Part shown: positions 8,455-16,716 of the stretch, piece by piece
Layout: the number at the start of each line of letters is the position of its first letter
How positions within the stretch are numbered: position 1 is the first letter of the stretch
Source of the DNA: CAVWZH01 sp963765285
GTDB lineage: Bacteria > Acidobacteriota > Terriglobia > Terriglobales > Acidobacteriaceae
Direction: 5' to 3'
Length of the DNA stretch: 64,000 nt
NCBI GenBank assembly: GCA_963765285.1
Contig: CAVXVR010000004.1
Location: 434,001 to 498,000 of the forward strand
Notes under the pieces: model-generated
What the model was told of the DNA's origin: nothing
Databases searched by the model: none
Seen by the model: only the letters and a program-made list of their open reading frames with translations
Made by a program: the position numbers and the translations under genes

Positions 8455-9441
8455 ATGCCATTTCTAATTGCATTCGGCGTGTTTGTGATTGTGGCGCTGC
8501 TGGTGTTCGTGGTCGCCTCGCTACTCGACGACCGCAACGCCCGGGCTCGCCTGCTGCGGGAACGTCTCGCATCGGTGGAGAAAGCCGCGGAGCGCGGCCC
8601 CACAGAAGAACTCGCGCTGCTGCGCGACGAGATGCTGAGCGAGATTCCGGCGCTCGACAAGCTGTTGCGCCGGTCGTCGCAGATCTCGAATCTCCAGACT
8701 CTCCTGGCGCAAGCCAACATGGGGATTCGCGCCGGCAATATTCTCGTCCTTTGCGTGATAAGCGCCGTGGCGCTCGGCATTGTCGGCTTTCTGGTCAGCC
8801 GGTCCCTGAAGGGCGGAGAATCGCTGCTGTTCGGGTTGATGGGAGCAATTCTGGGTGGGATTTTGCCCTATTCGTTCGCCTCCTACCGGCGCAGTAAGCG
8901 CTTCCAGAAATTCGAGGAGTTGTTTCCTGAAGCGATCGACACACTCGCACGAGCAGTGCGCGCCGGACATGCCTTCACCACGGCGATGGAACTCATCTCG
9001 AACGAGATTGCCGAGCCCGTAGCCTCGGAATTTCGCAAACTCTTTGAAGAACAAAAATTCGGGTTGCCGGTGCGGGATGCGCTTCTGAACCTGACTGAGC
9101 GCGTACCGCTGGTCGACGTGAAGTTCTTTGTTACAGCGGTAATGCTGCAGCGCGAGACCGGCGGCAATCTGGCGGAGATTCTCGATAATCTTTCTTATGT
9201 GATCCGGGAACGGTTCAAGATCATGCGCCAGGTGCGGGTGTATACGGCCCAAGGGCGGCTGACCATGCTGCTGTTAATGGCATTGCCCCCGATCATCATC
9301 GTCGTCATGCAGATCATGAACCCCAGTTTTATTCAGCCCTTGTTTAATGACCCGCTGGGGCACGCGCTGATCGTGGGTGGAATTACGCTGCAGACCATTG
9401 GGTATTTTGTGATCCGTAAGGTAATTCAGATTCAGGTTTGA
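8455..9441 (+). CDS. tadB: Tad inner-membrane platform protein TadB
   Basis: This 328-residue T2SSF-family platform protein interacts with CpaF. Layout: an N-terminal helix, a cytoplasmic segment, a pair of helices (NILVLCVISAVALGIVGF and GLMGAILGGILPYSF), the T2SSF domain (LARAVRAGHAFTTAMELI... METGG-like QRETGGNLAEILDNL), and two C-terminal helices. It is followed 3 bp later by tadC. Confidence 0.93.
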   Translation: MPFLIAFGVFVIVALLVFVVASLLDDRNARARLLRERLASVEKAAERGPTEELALLRDEMLSEIPALDKLLRRSSQISNLQTLLAQANMGIRAGNILVLCVISAVALGIVGFLVSRSLKGGESLLFGLMGAILGGILPYSFASYRRSKRFQKFEELFPEAIDTLARAVRAGHAFTTAMELISNEIAEPVASEFRKLFEEQKFGLPVRDALLNLTERVPLVDVKFFVTAVMLQRETGGNLAEILDNLSYVIRERFKIMRQVRVYTAQGRLTMLLLMALPPIIIVVMQIMNPSFIQPLFNDPLGHALIVGGITLQTIGYFVIRKVIQIQV

Positions 9442-9444
9442 GCT

Positions 9445-10347
9445 ATGGCATTTGCGCTGGCAATCGTGTTGTTTCTGACCATCGCTCTGGTGGTGTTTTC
9501 CTTCGGAGCCGCGGCCTACGCCCCCTCGTCGGTTCTGGGGTCACGCCTGCGCGCTCTGGCCGGACAGCGCACGCAGGCCCAGCAGAAACCCGCCTTTAAA
9601 GAGCGGCTGGAGCATGCACTAGACCCGCTAAGCAAGGCACTGCCGCTGTCGCCAAGCGAGGTTTCCCGCACCCGCAAATGGCTCATCCAGGCTGGTTACC
9701 GCGATTCTCAGCACCTTACGATGTATGTCGGCTCACGGGTTTTATTCGCGATCCTCGGAATGTTCTCGGTGGTGGCTGTCGAAGGGACACTTGATCCGCT
9801 GATGATGATCGGCGTGGGCGGGCTCGGCTTCTTTCTGCCGCGGTTCATCCTGAAGCGCATGATCCGCGACCGGCAGCGGCGCATCACTCTGGGTCTTCCC
9901 GACGCCCTCGATCTCACCGTGATTTGCGTTGAAGTCGGCTTGGCGCTTGACCAGGCGCTGATGCGCGTCGGGCAAGACTTGCAACATGCGCACCCCGAGT
10001 TGAGCGACGAATTCCACCTGGTGAACCTCGAAATGCGTGCGGGCAAACCGCGCGCCGAATCTTTGCGCAACCTGGTGGAGCGCACCGGCGTCGATGACAT
10101 TCGCGCTCTGGTCGGCACACTGATTCAGACCGATCGCTTCGGCACCAGCGTGGCCCAGGCGCTGCGCGTGCATTCGGATTCTCTGCGTACTGAACGGCGG
10201 CAGCGTGCCGAAGAGCAAGCCGCCAAAACCACGATTAAGATGGTAGTTCCCCTGGCGCTATTCGTCCTGCCCTCCATCATCTTCGTCACGCTGGGACCGG
10301 CGGTGATTCAACTGGTCCGCATGTTGATGCCGGAAGCGGCACGGTAA
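9445..10347 (+). CDS. tadC: Tad inner-membrane platform protein TadC
   Basis: This 300-residue second T2SSF-type platform protein is likely a heterodimer partner of TadB. It has an N-terminal helix, a central helix pair, a T2SSF segment (LGLPDALDLTVICVEVGLALDQAL, then LVGTLIQTDRFGTSVAQALRVHSD) and a C-terminal helix (VVPLALFVLPSIIFVTLGPA). It ends the recognisable tad genes here. TadD, pseudopilins TadE/F/G and the prepilin peptidase are not in this window, so the locus is incomplete or split across the genome. Confidence 0.93.
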   Translation: MAFALAIVLFLTIALVVFSFGAAAYAPSSVLGSRLRALAGQRTQAQQKPAFKERLEHALDPLSKALPLSPSEVSRTRKWLIQAGYRDSQHLTMYVGSRVLFAILGMFSVVAVEGTLDPLMMIGVGGLGFFLPRFILKRMIRDRQRRITLGLPDALDLTVICVEVGLALDQALMRVGQDLQHAHPELSDEFHLVNLEMRAGKPRAESLRNLVERTGVDDIRALVGTLIQTDRFGTSVAQALRVHSDSLRTERRQRAEEQAAKTTIKMVVPLALFVLPSIIFVTLGPAVIQLVRMLMPEAAR

Positions 10348-10384
10348 GGTTCCCCTTACAGGAAAATCTGGCCCAGGAGTTGTG

Positions 10385-10780
10385 ATGCAATCGGGTTCCA
10401 CGGGATATGCCTTCAATCGCACACGGCGGGCTTACCTCGCCACGCAATTGTCGGTTGCCGGGACGCACTGGCTTCGTTTTCGCGGCTTGATGTGCCTTGA
10501 TGCCGCTAGGTTTCCCGCCGGAAACGGCCTTCTGATTACTCCCTCGCATGGCGTTCACACTTTTGCCATGCGCTTCCCCATCGACGTCGCCTACCTTGAC
10601 AGTGACAGGACCGTCGTACACCTGGAGGAAAATCTGAAACCCTGGCGCGTAGCTCCGGTGCGTCTTCGCGCCACTTCTGTGCTGGAGTTGCCTGGGAGCA
10701 CGCTACAGGCGACCCAGACCGCGATCGGAGATACGATAGAGATCGGTGTTGGCAAACTACCGGGAGATGACCGAGAGTGA
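10385..10780 (+). CDS. DUF192 family protein
   Basis: This 131-residue protein has the DUF192 core: RFRGLMCL, GNGLLITPSHGVHTFAMRFPIDVAYLDSDRTVV, then LKPWRVAPVR and VLELPGSTL. The family is small, often periplasmic, and of unknown function. This copy has no signal peptide. ATG 10385 is preferred (AGGAG at 10375-10379), with GTG 10382 as an alternative. In several acidobacteria a DUF192 gene follows tad genes (from memory). Its stop overlaps the next start (GTGA). Confidence 0.85.
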   Translation: MQSGSTGYAFNRTRRAYLATQLSVAGTHWLRFRGLMCLDAARFPAGNGLLITPSHGVHTFAMRFPIDVAYLDSDRTVVHLEENLKPWRVAPVRLRATSVLELPGSTLQATQTAIGDTIEIGVGKLPGDDRE

Positions 10781-12813
10781 ATGACGTACCCAAATTTCTG
10801 GTGGAATGGTCGTCTCCCTGGCAGGAGTTCAAGACCGCGATCCGGCCGGCGATGGGACGGTCTCCGGAGCGTCTTGCCGGAGAAGCGCCAACCGGCTTGT
10901 TCCCTTATAGGGGAATTCTGGTTTCGTGGGTGCTCGAAGCATTCCTGCTGATCGTGGCCATTATCATCCCGACCAAGTTGGCGAGCATGCGGCCGTCTTT
11001 GCCGCCGCCGATGCCCAAGTACGATGTAATTTACTTTTCCGGCGACGAGCTGCCGCGCACCCAGGACGTGGGCGGCGCGCAATCTGGGCGTTCGGGGCGT
11101 TCCGGCGGCAAAGAAGCGCATCACCGCACCCAAACCATCCGGGTGGCGCGAGGCAATGCCTTGCGCGATACCGTTGTGGACGCGCCCAAGCTCAACTTGC
11201 CTGTCTCTAATTCAGCCGTAGCCAATCTACTTGCGATCAAGCCGGTTCCGGGGCCTGCGCCGGCGGAGGGTTTGGCTTCCGCCCGACACACCCCCACCCT
11301 GACGGCCACCGCCGTGGCCCCAACCCCTGATGTGCAACGGGAGAATTTGCGGGCTGCGCCGACTCTGAATTCTGGAGTGGTTGCGCCTACGCCGGAGGTA
11401 CAGCGCGACAAGTTGCGCGGGACGCCGACGCTCAGCACCAGTGTAGTTCCGCCGAGTCCCGACGCACCGCAGAAGAATCTCGCCGCGCTGCGTCTGCCGG
11501 GTTCCCAGGTCACAGAAGTCGTCCCGCCGCCGGTGTCCGCACCGGAGCAGGCCACCAACCGGAATCCCCGGCTTGCGCTACCCACTCCCAACGTCGTGGC
11601 GCCGCCGCCCACGGTTACGCACGAAGTTGCTGCCCTCGGCCCCGGTTACGGGCCGGGCGAGTTGCGCAAGCAGGTGGTGCCGCCTCCGGTGCAGTTAGGC
11701 GGCAATTCCACGGACTCGCGAGCTGTTCTAGGCCCGGGTTCTCAGGGAATCGGTGCCGTGGCCGTGGTGCCCCCGCCCGCTCAGATTGGGGCCGGTGGTT
11801 CTGGGCAATCGCGTGGTACCGGAGGGTTGTCGGGAGGTAGCGCGGTTGTGCCGCCTCCGCCATCGGTGGCAGGCACGAATTCAATCGGCGGGCAGGGACG
11901 GGGAAATCGCGGCGCTGGACTGGGTGGACCTCTGGATGTTGGCTCGGTCGCTGCGCCAGCGAACAGCGGCGGCAGCACGGCCGGAACCGGAGTCGTCGTT
12001 TCCAGCCAGCCGGGCACGAAGGTTGGTGCGCCGGGAGGCGGAGGCGCAGGAGCCTTGGCCATGTCGCCCTCTGGCGGGTCGAAGCCCGGACTCGGTGGTT
12101 CCGGCGGCGGAAACGGTATTGGACGCGGCGACGGCCCGGGTGGAGGCTTCTCCGGCGAAGGCCCCGGAGCGGGAAAAGAAGGCGTCGGCCATGGATCGGA
12201 CACGACGGCACGCGGAGGAATTTCTCCTTATCCAGGGCCGGGCGGCGCGGGTAATGCCGCAGGCGGAAAACCCGCGATGCCGGGGGTTTCGGTTGAAGGC
12301 GGCACCAACAGCGTCACGTTGCCCAGCTTCGCGAGTGGCGGCGATCCGCCCTCAGACCCCAGCCGGTCTTCCAAAGGTAAGGGGAAGACGGGTTTTGAAG
12401 CGACCGTAGTGGCTACTTCGCGTTCTGGTGGCGCCCTCAATTTCTACGGCGTCCTTCCGGGCGATCGCGTGTACACCAATTACATCGACACAACTGCCGG
12501 AACGGTGGTCATGCAGTTTGCCGATCCGGCGTCGGCAGAGCACCCGTATGCCGAGACTCTGAGCGCTCCGGAGGTGCTGCGTAAAGACCTGCCTGCCGGG
12601 CTGCCAAAAGCGCGGCTGGTCATAGTCGGCAATCTGGACACATCAGGCTTGCTCCGTGACTTGAAAGTTTACGAGGCGGGCCCTGCGCTGATGACCAGCA
12701 AAGTGCTGGCGGCGCTGGTCCATTGGAAATTCACTCCCGTCCTTCGTGGAGACCGGCCGATCGAAGTCAGGACGATCCTGGGATTCAATATTGATACCAA
12801 CGACCGGTTCTGA
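10777..12813 (+). CDS. Large Pro/Gly-rich TonB-like energy transducer
   Basis: This 678-residue protein starts at a GTG that overlaps the previous stop (GTGA), so translational coupling is likely. A cytoplasmic N-terminus (1-45) precedes a single membrane helix (about 46-66). A very long low-complexity periplasmic part follows: three exact-period 22-residue repeats (172-237), many VVPPP motifs, then a Gly-rich region. The final ~100 residues (PKARLVIVGNLDTSGLLRDLKV...LVHWKFTPVLRGDRPIEV) resemble the TonB C-terminal fold. By family it would link the inner membrane to outer-membrane receptors. ExbB/D are not nearby. Its place after tad genes may be coincidence. Confidence 0.7.
   Translation: MNDVPKFLVEWSSPWQEFKTAIRPAMGRSPERLAGEAPTGLFPYRGILVSWVLEAFLLIVAIIIPTKLASMRPSLPPPMPKYDVIYFSGDELPRTQDVGGAQSGRSGRSGGKEAHHRTQTIRVARGNALRDTVVDAPKLNLPVSNSAVANLLAIKPVPGPAPAEGLASARHTPTLTATAVAPTPDVQRENLRAAPTLNSGVVAPTPEVQRDKLRGTPTLSTSVVPPSPDAPQKNLAALRLPGSQVTEVVPPPVSAPEQATNRNPRLALPTPNVVAPPPTVTHEVAALGPGYGPGELRKQVVPPPVQLGGNSTDSRAVLGPGSQGIGAVAVVPPPAQIGAGGSGQSRGTGGLSGGSAVVPPPPSVAGTNSIGGQGRGNRGAGLGGPLDVGSVAAPANSGGSTAGTGVVVSSQPGTKVGAPGGGGAGALAMSPSGGSKPGLGGSGGGNGIGRGDGPGGGFSGEGPGAGKEGVGHGSDTTARGGISPYPGPGGAGNAAGGKPAMPGVSVEGGTNSVTLPSFASGGDPPSDPSRSSKGKGKTGFEATVVATSRSGGALNFYGVLPGDRVYTNYIDTTAGTVVMQFADPASAEHPYAETLSAPEVLRKDLPAGLPKARLVIVGNLDTSGLLRDLKVYEAGPALMTSKVLAALVHWKFTPVLRGDRPIEVRTILGFNIDTNDRF
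11290..11487 (+). repeat. Three tandem 66-bp units coding 22-residue repeats
   Basis: Within the TonB-like gene, residues 172-193, 194-215 and 216-237 repeat the pattern [T/A]PTL-x4-V[A/P]P[T/S]P[D/E]-x3-[K/E/D]NL-x2 with exact 22-residue spacing. The bases have diverged more than the residues, so this is an old in-frame expansion. It likely forms an extended Pro-rich periplasm-spanning rod. Confidence 0.8.
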
Positions 12814-12835
12814 AGCAAGCCCACTCCGAGTTTAA

Positions 12836-12940
12836 TTGTCATGTCGACGATGAGCGCAGCGAAGAGGAAGAATCCGCTTTGGCTCGCGCCCCGCATAAAC
12901 CCAGATTCCTCGCGCCAAAAACCGCCGCTCGGAATGACAA
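12836..12940. repeat. Dispersed palindromic element (TTGTCAT ... ATGACAA ends)
   Basis: TTGTCAT at 12836-12842 is mirrored by ATGACAA at 12934-12940. The right part read on the minus strand begins TTGTCATTCCGAGCG and continues with GCGAGGAATCTGG, a pattern I recognise as a common acidobacterial intergenic repeat. It lies between two convergent genes (ends 12813 and 12958). Confidence 0.6.
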
Positions 12941-12957
12941 ACTGCTGGTGTAAGCGA

Positions 12958-14598
12958 TTAGGATCGCTGAAACAGCACCGCAGTCTGATCTTCGTAACTT
13001 ACCTTCCATCGCAGTGACGTCCGCAGAGCACTCGCCAGCGGAGAATCTTTCGGCACTAAAACCCAGTTCACGTGATTGTCGTTGAGCAGCGCGTCCCATT
13101 CCGGCTCGACTCGGATCGTTCTCAAGTATTGCTTGAAGAACTCTACGCCGTAGAGGTCATGGCGGTCGTCCACGAAGACTTTTGATTGCGGGTATAGCTG
13201 GTAGATAAGATATCCGCCCCAGGAATCCAGGGTAAATATTGGATCATGCATGCCGCGCTCTTGGATCACTTCCGCGGCCTGCACCGGGAAGCGCTTGGCA
13301 TCGAAGTGCGCATCCATCAACTGCACTGCGCCCAGCTTGCCTTGATGCAGACTGATGGCGATTCCAAGGAGGACCGTCATGATCGGCCAGAGGTGGCCGC
13401 GCCAACCTGCTTCCATGGCACCCACGCGAGATGCGAAAGCCAGGCAACGCGACAACATCGTGCGCATTTGGAATGGAGTGTCAGAACTCGCCGCGCTCGC
13501 TATGACCGCTTGCGACAACAGTGGCGCTATAACCAACGCAAGCAGTATCGAAGCCACAGGCAGATTTCGCGAGGCGTATAAGCCGCTGGCGCCCGCCAGA
13601 AGCAATACGAGCACATTGGACAGTCGAACCCGGGCGCGACTCAAAGCCAGCGTGACAATCGTGATCAGCAGCAGCGCCGCAAAACATTGTTGTGCCAACC
13701 CGTGAAAGTTCGGTGCGAGGAATTCGTCGATGTGGTTCATCAACCAACGGTCGGAGAGATACCGGTAGACATGCACGTGCAATTCGTACCCGTAGGGATT
13801 GGCCAGGCTTGCCAGCAGTGAAAGCGCCGTCACTATTCCCAGCTCGCGTAGGCCCGCCGCTGCCCGCGGCCGCGCATCCCCTTGACTGCGAAAATATTCG
13901 ATCGTCGCACTTAGCAAATACACACCAAGCAAAGCGAATGCAAATACGAATCCGCCGTGAAGGTTGACCCAGAGCAGCATGAGAACCGGCAGCCAGAACA
14001 GTCTGCGGGCGCTTTTCGAACCGGACCGGTGCTCACAAGAATCGAGGATCTGAAACCAGACCAGGGTAAACAGCCAGCTCACCACATGGGGACGGGCGAA
14101 GAAATGAATGCTGGAAGAAATCAAAGTAAGAATCAGCAGGAGCAGCGCCACAGGCAAGAGGGCTCCGCGTTGCAACATCATGCGAAATAAGAACGCGAAG
14201 GTGAGGGCGATCAAACCTGCCGAGACAAATACCACTCCATTCAGACCGGCTTGCTCGTAAGCCGCAGCGATACCCAGGTCATACATCCACTCCCAGGCAT
14301 ACCAGGGGCGACCGGCGGTGCTGACCGAAAACGGGTCAGTGTGTGGGATCAAATGTGTGCGCAGAATCTGTTGGCCGTTGCGGATATGCCAGCCGGTACC
14401 GGCATCGCCCAGCAGCCGCATGGCCATCAACCCGCTGCTCAAAGTGACAAGTAAAATCACGAAAATAAGGTCCGCGACGGAGGGGACAAAGTAGCTCGGC
14501 CACCAGGAAGGGGCGGGCTTTGTCGCGGCGCTGGGCGGGCTGCTTTGCGGACGGGGCTCAACCTGCGGAACACTCGGCTCCACAATTTTCCTCGCCAC
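12958..14598 (-). CDS. Polytopic membrane protein, GT-C/GT39-like, function unknown
   Basis: This 546-residue protein has a soluble Pro-rich N-terminus (1-35), about 10-11 membrane helices, and a C-terminal soluble part (about 430-546). The loop after helix 1 reads LLGDAGTGWHIRNGQQILRTHLIPHTDPFS, resembling the first loop of GT-C transferases such as family 39 with an Asp. Its C-terminal domain has DSWGGYLIYQLYPQSKVFVDDRHDLY. I do not recognise a named family, so a lipid-linked sugar transferase is only inferred. It starts at GTG. The CPBP gene on the same strand ends 35 bp upstream. Confidence 0.65.
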   Translation of the reverse strand: MARKIVEPSVPQVEPRPQSSPPSAATKPAPSWWPSYFVPSVADLIFVILLVTLSSGLMAMRLLGDAGTGWHIRNGQQILRTHLIPHTDPFSVSTAGRPWYAWEWMYDLGIAAAYEQAGLNGVVFVSAGLIALTFAFLFRMMLQRGALLPVALLLLILTLISSSIHFFARPHVVSWLFTLVWFQILDSCEHRSGSKSARRLFWLPVLMLLWVNLHGGFVFAFALLGVYLLSATIEYFRSQGDARPRAAAGLRELGIVTALSLLASLANPYGYELHVHVYRYLSDRWLMNHIDEFLAPNFHGLAQQCFAALLLITIVTLALSRARVRLSNVLVLLLAGASGLYASRNLPVASILLALVIAPLLSQAVIASAASSDTPFQMRTMLSRCLAFASRVGAMEAGWRGHLWPIMTVLLGIAISLHQGKLGAVQLMDAHFDAKRFPVQAAEVIQERGMHDPIFTLDSWGGYLIYQLYPQSKVFVDDRHDLYGVEFFKQYLRTIRVEPEWDALLNDNHVNWVLVPKDSPLASALRTSLRWKVSYEDQTAVLFQRS

Positions 14599-14633
14599 TG
14601 CATGTTACCCGAAACTTCACACGCAAGACGCGA

Positions 14634-15335
14634 TCAGTGAAACCGCAGGTAACCGATCCCTACACGCATGTGGTGCAGAAGCGAGTCCGAAAAGCTTGCG
14701 GCCACGGTCAGCCCAAGCATGGCGTGCACCAGGCCCAACGGAAAAATATTGCGGAAGCGCCGGAACATTTCGCAGAAAAACAAGCCTCCCAGGAGTGTTC
14801 CCACCGTCAGAATCGGGCTGGGAATGTGCACCGTGGCAAACAGAATGGCGGCCGCGACTACCGCTTTACGGCTTCCGATAAGGGTTTCCAACCGCAGGAA
14901 GAAAAACGACTGCAAAATAAACTGCTGTTCCATGGCCCACAGGGCGTATCGCCAGGCGGTGCGCAGGGGCAGACTATGGGTCGGCCCCTGATTGCCGTGG
15001 GTCAAGGCGGCCAGCGCCGGAATGGCCGCGATCAGGCAGATTCCGATCCCAATTGTCCAAAGGCTCCCGCGCAGCGTCGGCCAGGCGAGTCCCATTTCCC
15101 GGATGGTATAGCGCCCGCTAAAGGCCAATACAAAGATCACGATGCTGGTCAAGACCATTGCCAGAATCGCGAGGCGACCCGGTGTCCACAAAGACGCTTG
15201 CAGCAACAGATAGGCTATGCTGATTTCCAGCCATATGAACCTGCGGGCGGCTTGATCGGGCAGAATCCCGGGCGCGGCGGCAACGAGCACGGGGCCAGGG
15301 GCAGACGGCGAAAAACTTTTCGAGGCGGCGGACAT
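14634..15335 (-). CDS. CPBP-family intramembrane protein (Abi/CAAX-protease-like)
   Basis: This 233-residue protein has about 7 helices. The CPBP core is visible: MEQQFILQSFFFLRLE (motif 1; the family's EE-x3-R is here EQ-x4-Q, so the second glutamate is missing), FATVHIP (motif 2, His) and LGLVHAMLGL (motif 3, His). Related proteins cleave substrates within the membrane. The changed glutamate leaves its activity uncertain. It diverges from ndh with only 27 bp between starts. Confidence 0.75.
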   Translation of the reverse strand: MSAASKSFSPSAPGPVLVAAAPGILPDQAARRFIWLEISIAYLLLQASLWTPGRLAILAMVLTSIVIFVLAFSGRYTIREMGLAWPTLRGSLWTIGIGICLIAAIPALAALTHGNQGPTHSLPLRTAWRYALWAMEQQFILQSFFFLRLETLIGSRKAVVAAAILFATVHIPSPILTVGTLLGGLFFCEMFRRFRNIFPLGLVHAMLGLTVAASFSDSLLHHMRVGIGYLRFH

Positions 15336-15348
15336 CCAGTAGCAATCT

Positions 15349-15354
15349 TATAAA
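15349..15354 (+). promoter_or_regulatory. Likely -10 element for the NADH dehydrogenase gene
   Basis: TATAAA lies 8 nt before ATG 15363, in a 27-bp gap between divergent starts. The -35 region must lie inside the coding start of the CPBP gene. No clear -35 hexamer is seen. Confidence 0.35.
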
Positions 15355-15362
15355 GTAGAGCC

Positions 15363-16673
15363 ATGGAGGGCAAGACCACAAAACGGGTAGTTATTGTGGG
15401 AGCGGGCTTTGGCGGCCTAGTGGCGGCCCGTAGCCTGGCCGGCGCTCCGGTGGAGATCACGCTCCTTGACCGCACCAACCACCATACGTTTCAGCCGCTA
15501 CTCTATCAGGTTGCGACGGCGGGCCTCTCACCGGGAGAGATCGCGGCCCCGATCCGCTGGATCTTCCGCAAGTACCGTAATGTCGAGGTCTTATTGGGTG
15601 AAGTACTGGACATCGATCTCGCGGGCCGCACCGTGAAGTTGCCGGAGGCTGAGATTCCTTATGACTATCTGATCGTGGCAGCGGGCGCGACTCACGCCTA
15701 CTTCGGCCACGATGAGTGGGAGCCGCTCGCACCAGGACTCAAGACAGTGGAGGACGCGAGAGAAATTCGCCGCCGGGTGTTGCTGGCTTTCGAACTGGCG
15801 GAGCGCAAGGCTCTGGAAGGACAGCCCACTACTCTCAGTTTCGTTGTCGTGGGCGGCGGTCCCACTGGGGTAGAGTTGGCGGGAACCTTGGCCGAGATCA
15901 CGCACCACGTTCTAGCCAACGAGTTTCGCCACATCGATCCCCGGGAGTCGAAGATTCTTCTGCTCGAAGGCGGGCCAAGAGTTCTCCCCGCGTATCCTGC
16001 CGATCTCTCGCGCAGCGCTGAAGATCAATTGCGCGCACTCGGAGTGGAAGTGCGTACCTCGGCCATGGTCACGGCTGTAGAGCCCGGAGCCGTGCGACTC
16101 GGCGAAAACCGGCTGCCGGCGACTGTCATTCTTTGGGCAGCGGGAGTCGCGGCCTCGCCATTGGGCAAGAAGCTGGGAGCGCCGATTGATCGCGCGGGGC
16201 GGGTGCTGGTGAATTCGGATCTCAGCATTCCGGGGCATCCCGAAGTATTTGTCATCGGCGATCTGGCCGCCTTAGAGGACGAAAACGGCAAATGGCTGCC
16301 CGGAGTCGCGCCCGTTGCCATGCAGGAAGGCCGCGCCACAGCACGCAACATCGAGCGGGAGATTAGTGGAGAACCGCGCCGCAACTTTCATTACTTCGAT
16401 AAAGGCAGCCTCGCCACTATCGGGCGCGCAGCAGCCGTTGCGGAGTTTGGCAAGCTACATGTCTCCGGATTCATCGCCTGGCTGGCGTGGTTGTTCGTGC
16501 ACATTTTCTTCCTCATCGGGTTCCGCAACCGGATCATCGTGTTCATCCAGTGGGCATGGTCGTATTTTACCTATGACCGTGGAGTGCGGCTCATTACTGG
16601 TGATACCGATCTGCCGGGGTGGACGGAGCATTCTGCTGAGCAATCGGAATCTGCCAAAAAGGGCGCGGCGTAG
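15363..16673 (+). CDS. ndh: Type II NADH dehydrogenase (NDH-2)
   Basis: This 436-residue flavoprotein oxidises NADH and reduces quinone without pumping protons. The FAD-binding Rossmann motif GAGFGG is at 13-18. NHHTFQPLLYQVATAGLSPGEIAAPIR is the NDH-2 hallmark near the quinone/FAD site. The NADH-binding motif VVVGGGPTGVELAG is near residue 160, and FAD-contact VIGDLAALEDENG is near 300. The C-terminus carries an amphipathic/membrane segment (IAWLAWLFVHIFFLIGF). Full length for the family. Confidence 0.93.
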   Translation: MEGKTTKRVVIVGAGFGGLVAARSLAGAPVEITLLDRTNHHTFQPLLYQVATAGLSPGEIAAPIRWIFRKYRNVEVLLGEVLDIDLAGRTVKLPEAEIPYDYLIVAAGATHAYFGHDEWEPLAPGLKTVEDAREIRRRVLLAFELAERKALEGQPTTLSFVVVGGGPTGVELAGTLAEITHHVLANEFRHIDPRESKILLLEGGPRVLPAYPADLSRSAEDQLRALGVEVRTSAMVTAVEPGAVRLGENRLPATVILWAAGVAASPLGKKLGAPIDRAGRVLVNSDLSIPGHPEVFVIGDLAALEDENGKWLPGVAPVAMQEGRATARNIEREISGEPRRNFHYFDKGSLATIGRAAAVAEFGKLHVSGFIAWLAWLFVHIFFLIGFRNRIIVFIQWAWSYFTYDRGVRLITGDTDLPGWTEHSAEQSESAKKGAA

Positions 16674-16699
16674 GCGGTCCTGAAATCTCGTTCGCGGGG

Positions 16700-16705
16700 T
16701 ATAAT
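16700..16705 (+). promoter_or_regulatory. Perfect -10 element, near-leaderless kinase transcript
   Basis: TATAAT sits 11 nt before ATG 16717. With a normal 6-7 nt gap to the transcription start, the leader would be about 5 nt, and no ribosome-binding site is present. This is consistent with a leaderless or near-leaderless mRNA. Confidence 0.45.
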
Positions 16706-16716
16706 CGCCGCTATCC

